DNA from: JBBSIG01 sp038232215
GTDB lineage: Bacteria; Actinomycetota; Thermoleophilia; Gaiellales; Gaiellaceae
Direction: 5' to 3'
DNA length: 14,098 nucleotides
Assembly: GCA_038232215.1 (NCBI GenBank)
Contig: JBBSIG010000052.1
Location: forward strand, 1 to 14,098
Both the position numbers and the translations under genes were made by a program. The notes beneath the pieces were generated by a model that was given only the letters and a program-made list of their open reading frames with translations, did not search any database and was not told the DNA's origin. This document shows positions 6,294 through 11,759 of this stretch, in pieces; the first letter of the stretch is position 1; each line of letters starts with the position of its first letter.

Positions 6294-6890
6294 GTGGAGG
6301 TGACGGAGATCGCCCCGGGGCTGTGGCGCTGGACGGCGCCCCACCCCGACTGGGCCCCTGGGGAAGGCTGGGAACGCGAGGTCGGCTGCGTCCTCTACGA
6401 GGGGCCGGATCGGCTCGTCCTGATCGACCCGCTCGTGCCGGCCGACGAGGCCGAGCGCTTCTGGCGCCACCTGGACGCGGACGTCGAGCGCGCGGCCCGC
6501 CCCGTCTCCGTGCTCGTGACCGTCGACCGGCACGCGCGTAGCAGCCGCGAGCTGGCGGAGCGGTACGGCGCCACCGTGCAGGAGCCGCCGAGCGGGGTCG
6601 AGAGGTTCCCGGTGCCGCGCGGCGACGAGGCGATCTTCTGGCTGCCGGAGCCGCGGGCCCTCGTACCCGGAGACGTGCTCCTCGGCAGAGAGGACGGCGC
6701 GCTCGAGCTCTGCCCGGGCTCGTGGCTTCCGAGGAGCACCACGCTCGAGACGCTCGCCCGCTCGCTCCGTCCCCTGCTCGACCTGCCGGTCGAGCGCGTG
6801 CTCGTCTCGCACGGCGAGCCGGTGCTCGAGGACGGTCGCGGGGCGCTGAGCCGAGCGCTCGCCGCTCACTCGCCGCCGAGCGCCGAGTAG
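6294..6890 (+). CDS. MBL-fold protein with degenerate metal site, copy 2
   Basis: This is a 198-residue tandem paralogue of the preceding gene, roughly half identical by eye and nearly identical at both ends (EIAPGLWRWTA at the N-terminus; LLDLP.ERVLVSHGEPVL at the C-terminus). Its HxHxDH position reads DRHARS (78-83), again keeping only the middle His followed by R-S. Asp127 (PGD) and His173 are retained. GTG 6294 has AAAGG 9 nt upstream; GTG 6300 is possible. The gene is 12 bp after copy 1 and surely co-transcribed with it. Its last 25 bp overlap the convergent isomerase gene, so the same bases encode both C-termini. The biochemical function is unknown. Confidence 0.82.
   Translation: MEVTEIAPGLWRWTAPHPDWAPGEGWEREVGCVLYEGPDRLVLIDPLVPADEAERFWRHLDADVERAARPVSVLVTVDRHARSSRELAERYGATVQEPPSGVERFPVPRGDEAIFWLPEPRALVPGDVLLGREDGALELCPGSWLPRSTTLETLARSLRPLLDLPVERVLVSHGEPVLEDGRGALSRALAAHSPPSAE
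6765..6828 (+). repeat. Near-identical 3' segment shared by the two MBL genes, copy 2
   Basis: This is the partner of 6177-6240, differing at two positions. The similarity drops in the middle of the genes and returns at their 5' ends. Confidence 0.75.
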
Positions 6891-7867
6891 ACGAGCTCGT
6901 ACGCGCGGACCGCGTCCTTCCGCAGCTGCGCCTCCCTGAGCGCCGCGTCGTCGATCCTCGCCGCCACGGAGTCGATGAAGCGCCAGTGCAGGACGCTCCG
7001 CCTGACGGCCGCGACCGCGTCCTCCGTGTACGGGTAGAGGTCGAAGCCGAGCCGCTCCCCGTTCTCGCCGTATCCGGAGCGCCGGAACTCGACCGCCAGC
7101 TCGAGCGTCTCCATGAAGGCGGTGGTGCCGAGCATGTTGTCGTCGTCGAAGTCGCCCCAGCCCGAGTTCGCGTGCTGGTGGCCGAGCAGCCCCTCGGCGG
7201 CGAGAAGCGCCGCGTACTCGGCGAGGTTCTCCCTGTTCATGATCAGGTGCTGCCAGTCCATGTTGACCTGGACGTTGTCGATCCCCTGCGCGCGCAGCTT
7301 GTGGATCACGTGCAGCGTCATCCCGACGTTCCGCATCAGGATCTTCATCGCGGGCTCGGAGTTCTTGTGCTCGAGGAAGAGCTTGATCCCATGGCTCGCG
7401 CAGCGCTCGGCGGCCTGGCCGAGCCCGTCCACGAGCCAGGCCCAGCTCTCACGGTACGGCGTCTGGAACGGGTAGTTGTAGCCCTCGATCCCCGGCCAGA
7501 CGATGAAGTGGGCGCCGAGCTCGCCGGAGAAGTCGACCGCGTCGAGCGTCCGCTTCAGCGCCTCGGCGCGCACGGCGTCGTCAGGAGAGACGAGCCCGCC
7601 GCGCGCGAACATGGGATCGAGGTGGAGGCCCGTCGCCAGGCAATAGATGTCATGGCCGTCGAGCGCGTCTCGCACCTCGTCGAGATTCTCGGGCCGGAGC
7701 TCCTGCGGATAGTGGAACTCGTAGCCGTCGATCAGGTCGCCGAGCCCCTCCACCGCGCGGCGCACGTGGTCGACGGTCGTGGCACCCGCGAGCTCCGGCT
7801 TGTACCCGCCGGGGACGAACCTCGTCACCATCGAACCGAACGCCCAGATGCCGAGACTCGTCTTCAT
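6866..7867 (-). CDS. Xylose isomerase-like TIM-barrel sugar isomerase
   Basis: This 333-residue protein follows the layout of xylose isomerase but lacks its long C-terminal arm. Active-site segments align by eye. FHYPQ (His52) sits at the catalytic His, and LEHKNSEP (E166, K168) matches EPKPNEP. NMDWQH (D204, H207) matches the NPEVGHEQM region, and GFDLYPYTED (D276) matches FDFKPPRTED. At HIDLN the protein has HQHAN (230-234), so one metal Asp appears to be His. It probably interconverts an aldose and a ketose, or epimerises a ketose. xylB nearby supports D-xylose to D-xylulose, but other pentoses or deoxy-sugars are possible. ATG 7867 has AAGGAGG 3 nt upstream. The 3' end overlaps the second MBL gene by 25 bp. 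Confidence 0.85.
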   Translation of the reverse strand: MKTSLGIWAFGSMVTRFVPGGYKPELAGATTVDHVRRAVEGLGDLIDGYEFHYPQELRPENLDEVRDALDGHDIYCLATGLHLDPMFARGGLVSPDDAVRAEALKRTLDAVDFSGELGAHFIVWPGIEGYNYPFQTPYRESWAWLVDGLGQAAERCASHGIKLFLEHKNSEPAMKILMRNVGMTLHVIHKLRAQGIDNVQVNMDWQHLIMNRENLAEYAALLAAEGLLGHQHANSGWGDFDDDNMLGTTAFMETLELAVEFRRSGYGENGERLGFDLYPYTEDAVAAVRRSVLHWRFIDSVAARIDDAALREAQLRKDAVRAYELVYSALGGE

Positions 7868-7870
7868 GCC

Positions 7871-7877
7871 CCTCCTT
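7871..7877 (-). promoter_or_regulatory. Shine-Dalgarno of the isomerase gene
   Basis: AAGGAGG on the minus strand (CCTCCTT on plus) lies 3 nt before ATG 7867 and fixes that start. Confidence 0.75.
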
Positions 7878-7903
7878 GTGGTCGGCCGCCTCTCGTCGCA
7901 CTC

Positions 7904-7923
7904 ACCCTAATCCACGATAGGGT
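7904..7923. promoter_or_regulatory. Dyad with possible divergent -10 boxes
   Basis: ACCCTA (7904-7909) and TAGGGT (7918-7923) form a perfect 6-bp inverted repeat around 8 nt. On the + strand TAGGGT ends 6 nt before ATG 7930, a leaderless -10 geometry. On the - strand the other arm also reads TAGGGT, about 36 nt before ATG 7867. It could be two back-to-back -10 boxes, or an operator. No good -35 box is seen for either. Confidence 0.4.
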
Positions 7924-7929
7924 CGCCCG

Positions 7930-8583
7930 ATGCTGCCGATCGACCGGCCCGGCAAGATCGTGTGCGTCGGGCTCAACTACCGCGATCACGCCGAGGAGCA
8001 GGGCGTGGATCTGCCCGAGCGGCCGCTCCTCTTCGCCAAGTGGCCGAACACCCTGATCGGGCCGGGCGAGCCGATCGTCCTGCGCGGCCTCTCCGAGCAG
8101 GTCGACTACGAGGCGGAGCTCGGCGTCGTGATCGGCAGCAGGACACAGGGCGTGCGTGCCGACGAGGCGCTGGGGGCGGTGCGCGGCTACGTCTGCGCGA
8201 ACGACGTCTCCGCGCGCGACCTCCAGTTCGCCGACGGTCAGTGGACGCGCGGCAAGTCGCTCGACACCTTCTGCCCCGTCGGGCCCACGCTCGTGCCCGC
8301 CTCCGAGGTGCCCGACCCCCAGGCGCTCTCGATCCGCTGCTCCGTCAACGGTCGCGTCCTCCAGGACTCGAGCACGGCGAACATGGTCTTCGGTGTCGCC
8401 GAGATCGTCTCGTTCGTCTCGCAGGGGATCACGCTCGAGCCGGGCGACCTCATCCTCACGGGTACGCCCGCAGGCGTCGGCGTCTTTCGCGACCCGAAGG
8501 TACTGCTCGCCGACGGCGACGAGGTCACGGTCGAGATCGAGGGCCTCGGCGCACTGACGAATCCGGTTCGGGCGGAGCACTGA
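7930..8583 (+). CDS. Fumarylacetoacetate hydrolase (FAH) family protein
   Basis: This 217-residue single-domain FAH protein is the size of FAHD1-type acylpyruvases/oxaloacetate decarboxylases. GLNYRDHAEE carries the likely catalytic H20/E23 pair. Mg2+ ligands are E61 and E63 in DYEAELGVVIG and D92 in CANDVSARDLQ. WTRGKSLDTFCPVGP and LTGTPAGVGVFRDP are family signatures. Possible substrates are an acylpyruvate, a diketo-deoxy sugar acid, or an aromatic meta-cleavage product; the sequence does not decide. ATG 7930 lies 6 nt after TAGGGT, with AGGG also a possible weak Shine-Dalgarno. It heads a three-gene operon with the ABM protein (1 bp gap) and an MFS permease. It is clearly different from the FAH protein at the right end of the window. 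Confidence 0.88.
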   Translation: MLPIDRPGKIVCVGLNYRDHAEEQGVDLPERPLLFAKWPNTLIGPGEPIVLRGLSEQVDYEAELGVVIGSRTQGVRADEALGAVRGYVCANDVSARDLQFADGQWTRGKSLDTFCPVGPTLVPASEVPDPQALSIRCSVNGRVLQDSSTANMVFGVAEIVSFVSQGITLEPGDLILTGTPAGVGVFRDPKVLLADGDEVTVEIEGLGALTNPVRAEH

Positions 8584-8584
8584 G

Positions 8585-8878
8585 ATGGCGTTCGTGCTCG
8601 TGGCGAGGCTGACGGCCAGATCGGGTGAGGAGGAGCGGGTCGGCGCGGAGCTCCGCGAGCTCGCCCGGCACTCCCGCGAGGAGCCCGGCTGCCGGATCTA
8701 CGAGCCGAACCGGGACGTCGAGGACCCGCGCGTCTTCCTCATCTACGAGCAGTACGCCGATCGAGAGGCGTTCGAGGCGCACGGGGCGTCGGAGCACTTC
8801 AAGCGGCACGGCGTCGAGGGCGCGTTCACGCTCCTCGAGAGCCGCGAGCGCACGTTCTACGAGACGCTCGACGCCTAA
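8585..8878 (+). CDS. ABM-domain protein, putative quinol monooxygenase (YgiN-like)
   Basis: This 97-residue protein is a complete antibiotic-biosynthesis-monooxygenase ferredoxin-like domain. Recognisable pieces are VLVARLTARSGEE at the N-terminus, EEPGCRIYEPNRDVEDPRVF in the middle, and YEQYADREAFEAHGASEHF. Such proteins act as small cofactor-free oxygenases on quinols or polyketides; others are heme-degrading or non-catalytic. ATG 8585 has GGAG (8574-8577) 7 nt upstream, within the end of the FAH gene, and a 1-bp gap separates the two frames. The neighbouring FAH and MFS genes suggest a small catabolic module, possibly for an aromatic or keto acid. Its substrate is not visible. Confidence 0.88.
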   Translation: MAFVLVARLTARSGEEERVGAELRELARHSREEPGCRIYEPNRDVEDPRVFLIYEQYADREAFEAHGASEHFKRHGVEGAFTLLESRERTFYETLDA

Positions 8879-8894
8879 GAGGTCGAACCTGCAC

Positions 8895-10076
8895 GTGCGG
8901 CGAGGCGCGCCCCTGCTGGCCGGACTCTTCCTGAGCGCTCTCGCACTGCGGCCCCAGCTCGTCGGGATCGGCCCGCTCGTCCCGGCGATTCAGGACGACC
9001 TCGACGTCTCGCACGCGGCCACCGGCCTGCTCGGGACGATTCCCGTGCTCTGCATGGGCCTCTTCGCGTTGCCCGCGCCGTACCTCTCGCGGCGGCTCGG
9101 CTCGCGTGCCGCGATCGCCCTCTGTCTCGCGGCGATCGCCTCCTTCGGGATCGTCCGCTCGCTGGCGCCGGGCGCGGCGCTCGTCATCCTGCTGACCTTC
9201 CCGGTCGGGGTCGGGATGGGCTTCGCCGGAGCGCTCCTGCCCGTCGCCGTCAAGGAGTCGTTCGCCCACCGGCCCGCCTTCGCGACGGGCATCTACGCGA
9301 CGGGCATCAGCACCGGCTCCGCCCTCTCGACAGCGGTCGCGGTGCCGGTGGCGCGGGCGACGGACGGCTGGCGCGGCTCGCTGCTCCTTTTTTCCGCCTG
9401 CACCGGCCTGCTCGTCCTCGTCTGGGTACTGCTGACCCGGGGCGCGCCCCGGCACGTGCGCAGCGACGTCCGCCCGATCCGGATTCCCTGGCGGAGCGGG
9501 ACCGCGTGGCGGCTCGTCTGGATCTTCGGGCTGATGGGCGTCGTCTACTACGGGCTGCACTCGTGGCTGCCGGACTCGTACGTCGAGCGCGGCTGGAGCG
9601 AGGGCAGCGCGGGCGCGCTGCTCGCAGTCCTGAACATCGCCTCTCTGCCCCCCACCTTGCTCGTGCCCTGGTTCGCCGACCGGATCGGCTCCCGTCGCCT
9701 CTATCTGATCGGCGGCAGCGTCTGCATGGTGGCGGGGACACTCGGCATCGTGCTCCTCCCCGGCGGGGGCTGGCTGTGGGCGGCGCTCGTCGGCATCTCG
9801 ACCGGCACGCTGTTCCCGATCGTGCTGACGCTGCCCCTGGACCTGGCCGACCACCCGGCGCAGGTCGGCGCCGTCGCCGGGCTCATGCTCGGCGCCGGCT
9901 ACACGCTCTCGGCGCTCAGCCCCTTCGCGCTCGGCGTGGTGCGCGACGCGAGCGGCTCGTTCACGGACGCGCTCTGGCTCATCGTCGCCGCGGCAGCGGC
10001 GATCCTGGTGGTCTCGCTGCCGCTGTCGCGAGACCGGCTGCGCGCCGGGATCGAGCCCGCGGCCACCGCGATCTGA
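8895..10076 (+). CDS. MFS transporter, CynX/NimT-like
   Basis: This is a 393-residue integral membrane protein with about 12 hydrophobic segments and a central basic loop around RGAPRHVRSDVRPIR. The opening, LRPQLVGIGPLVPAIQDDL then GLLGTIPVLCMGLFALPAP, is typical of the CynX/NimT group of the major facilitator superfamily. SRRLGSR in the loop after transmembrane segment 2 matches the usual MFS loop signature, and DRIGSRR gives its counterpart in the second half. The substrate is unknown; organic anions are common in this group. GTG 8895 is the only standard start before the first membrane segment. AGAGG (8878-8882) is 12 nt upstream, at the stop of the ABM gene. It is the last gene of the FAH-ABM-MFS unit. 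Confidence 0.88.
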   Translation: MRRGAPLLAGLFLSALALRPQLVGIGPLVPAIQDDLDVSHAATGLLGTIPVLCMGLFALPAPYLSRRLGSRAAIALCLAAIASFGIVRSLAPGAALVILLTFPVGVGMGFAGALLPVAVKESFAHRPAFATGIYATGISTGSALSTAVAVPVARATDGWRGSLLLFSACTGLLVLVWVLLTRGAPRHVRSDVRPIRIPWRSGTAWRLVWIFGLMGVVYYGLHSWLPDSYVERGWSEGSAGALLAVLNIASLPPTLLVPWFADRIGSRRLYLIGGSVCMVAGTLGIVLLPGGGWLWAALVGISTGTLFPIVLTLPLDLADHPAQVGAVAGLMLGAGYTLSALSPFALGVVRDASGSFTDALWLIVAAAAAILVVSLPLSRDRLRAGIEPAATAI

Positions 10077-10092
10077 CGGCTTGCGAGCGTCT

Positions 10093-10132
10093 GCATCGTG
10101 ATGCGGATGCTTGATCATGAAGATGCTAGCTT
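10093..10132 (+). promoter_or_regulatory. vapBC promoter/operator region
   Basis: A local AT-richer island precedes vapB. It holds the dyad GCATC-GT-GATGC (10093-10104) plus two further GATGC units (10106-10110, 10122-10126), the kind of repeated half-site a ribbon-helix-helix antitoxin could bind. TAGCTT (10127-10132) fits TANNNT and ends 6 nt before ATG 10139, suggesting a leaderless transcript. Autoregulation is inferred from what is known of VapB families. Confidence 0.5.
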
Positions 10133-10138
10133 GTTGAC

Positions 10139-10369
10139 ATGAGGACGACGATTACCCTCGACGACGATGTGGCGGCCGCCGTCGAGCGGCTGCGTCGCGA
10201 CCGTTCCCTCGGGCTCAGCCAGGTCGTCAACGAGCTGATCCGGGCCGGCCTGCGTGGACGCCGCGCAAGACGGCGCTTTCGGCAGCGCTCGGGCGCGCTC
10301 GGCCTGCGGGTCGACGTCGGCAACGTTGCCGAGGCGCTCGAGCTCCTGGAGGGTCCCGCTCGCCGCTGA
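10139..10369 (+). CDS. vapB: VapB-type ribbon-helix-helix antitoxin
   Basis: This is a 76-residue antitoxin. The N-terminal strand MRTTITLDDD and the helices to about residue 39 (GLSQVVNELIRAGL) form a ribbon-helix-helix DNA-binding domain. The basic linker RGRRARRRFRQR leads to a C-terminal tail expected to wrap the toxin. It would neutralise the PIN toxin encoded next and repress the shared promoter. The stop overlaps the vapC start by one base (TGATG), the usual coupled arrangement. There is no Shine-Dalgarno of note, and the upstream TAGCTT suggests a leaderless mRNA. Confidence 0.9.
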   Translation: MRTTITLDDDVAAAVERLRRDRSLGLSQVVNELIRAGLRGRRARRRFRQRSGALGLRVDVGNVAEALELLEGPARR

Positions 10370-10803
10370 TGCTGGTCGACGCGAACCTGCTGCTGTTCGC
10401 GGTCGACGAGTCGTCGCCGTTCCACCGGCAGGCCGCCGAGTGGCTCACCGAGCAGCTCAACGGCCATCGCCGCGTGGGGCTTCCGTGGGCGAGTCTCAGC
10501 GCGTTCCTTCGCATCAGCACCAATCCGAGAGCCGCCGAGCAGCCGCTCTCGCCGGACGAGGCCTGGTCACACGTCGAGGAGTGGCTCGCCGTGGAGGTCA
10601 CGTGGATCCCCGAGCCCACCGAGCACCACGCCGACGTGCTCGGGTCGCTGCTGCGCTCGTACCAGCTTCGCGGCAATCTCGTCTCTGACGCGCAGCTCGT
10701 CGCGTTGGCAATCGAGCACGGGCTGACGATCTATTCGGCGGATACCGATTTCGCCCGTTTCAGCGAGATCCGGTGGGAGAACCCGGTCGCGCGGCGTCGT
10801 TAG
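10369..10803 (+). CDS. vapC: VapC-type PIN-domain ribonuclease toxin
   Basis: This is a 144-residue PIN-domain toxin predicted to cut structured RNA such as tRNA or rRNA. Acidic residues visible are D4 (MLVDANLLLF), D107 (GNLVSDAQL), and D125/D127 (YSADTDFARF). The segment PWASLSAFLRISTNP has Ala where many PIN toxins have a catalytic Glu before F-L-R; I believe close relatives share this, but could not check. RWENP near the end is common in this subfamily. ATG 10369 overlaps the vapB stop. The TAG stop (10801-10803) overlaps the TAA of the convergent epimerase gene, sharing two bases. The gene looks intact. Confidence 0.9.
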   Translation: MLVDANLLLFAVDESSPFHRQAAEWLTEQLNGHRRVGLPWASLSAFLRISTNPRAAEQPLSPDEAWSHVEEWLAVEVTWIPEPTEHHADVLGSLLRSYQLRGNLVSDAQLVALAIEHGLTIYSADTDFARFSEIRWENPVARRR

Positions 10804-11759
10804 CCCGAGCGACCGCCAGGCGCCTGCTCGCTCGCGGCTTCCCGGTACGTCTCGATCGTCGCGCGCACGCCCTCGGCGAGCGGCGTCCGCACGAGCGGCC
10901 CCAGGGCGCGCTCGAGCGACTCGCCCTCGAACTCCTCGGGAAACTGCAGGGGGGCGTCGTCGAACGTGATCCGGCCCGCCAGCTCGGGCACCGCGGCCTC
11001 GATCGCGGCGATGCAGTCCCGTACGTGCTCCACGGGGCCGCCGACGTTGAAGACGCGGGCGCCCTCCGTCGCCGCGCGGGCGGCCGCGACGAACATCCGC
11101 CCGACGTCGGGCGCGAACTGCAGCTGCGTCCGGCCCCCGAAGGCGATGTGCGCCGGCTCGCCGCGCGCCGCCGCCGCCATGGCCAGGCTCGGAGCGGCCG
11201 TGAGTCCCACGTCCCGGCCCGGGCCGTAGACGATGAACGGACGGAGGCCGACGCTCGCGACGCCCTCTTCCGTCCAGAAGATCCGGGCAAGCCCCTCGCA
11301 CGCCAGCTTGTGCACCCCGTAGAAGGTGGTCGGATGGCCGTCCGCGTCGGCTCGCACCGGCGAGGGGTCGGCCGCCGAGAAGACGGCCGCGGAGCTCGCG
11401 TACGCCACCGCGAGCCCACGGGTCTTGGCCGCGTCGAGGACGTGCGTCGTCCCGACGACGTTGACGGCCGTCCCCCTCGGCGGGTCGGCCTTGATCAGCG
11501 GAATCAGCAGCGCGGCGAGGTGCACGACGTGCGAGACCCCGTGCTCGTCGAGCGCCCGGTCGAGGGCCGCGCGGTCGGTGAGGTCGCCCCGGACGATGGT
11601 CACCGCGTCCAGCTCCTCGTCGCTCATGATCAGGCGCAGCCGGCCCGTGTCCGTGCCGAGGTCGAAGCCGACGACCGGAACGCCCTCCCGCACGAGCGCC
11701 GCGACCGTCCACGCGCCGATGCAGCCGAGCGCGCCCGTGACGAGGAACCGCTCGCTCAC
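10800..11759 (-). CDS. NAD(P)-dependent epimerase/dehydratase (extended SDR)
   Basis: This 319-residue extended short-chain dehydrogenase/reductase has the nucleotide-binding TGALGCIG (8-15), GDLTD (58-62), VVHLAAL (78-84), ASSAAVF with the catalytic Ser (121-127), Y147xxxK151 in FYGVHK, and the substrate-side LRPFIVYGPGRD. Members epimerise or dehydrate nucleotide sugars, or oxidise free sugars, uronates or sugar acids. In this operon an aldose or sugar-acid dehydrogenase would fit best, but that is inferred from context. GTG 11759 overlaps the upstream aldehyde dehydrogenase stop by 4 nt (GTGA). It is the last gene of the operon, and its stop overlaps that of convergent vapC. Confidence 0.88.
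   Translation of the reverse strand: MSERFLVTGALGCIGAWTVAALVREGVPVVGFDLGTDTGRLRLIMSDEELDAVTIVRGDLTDRAALDRALDEHGVSHVVHLAALLIPLIKADPPRGTAVNVVGTTHVLDAAKTRGLAVAYASSAAVFSAADPSPVRADADGHPTTFYGVHKLACEGLARIFWTEEGVASVGLRPFIVYGPGRDVGLTAAPSLAMAAAARGEPAHIAFGGRTQLQFAPDVGRMFVAAARAATEGARVFNVGGPVEHVRDCIAAIEAAVPELAGRITFDDAPLQFPEEFEGESLERALGPLVRTPLAEGVRATIETYREAASEQAPGGRSG

Noticed and set aside
5472..6869. Long minus-strand open frame opposite the MBL pair
   Set aside because: It mirrors the two + strand genes, is low-complexity in Arg, Glu, Ala and His, and has no recognisable motif. It is a product of high GC and strong codon bias.
8826..10118. Long minus-strand open frame opposite the MFS gene
   Set aside because: The composition is extremely polar and Arg/Asp-rich with no domain. 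The + strand encodes a clear 12-segment permease over the same bases.
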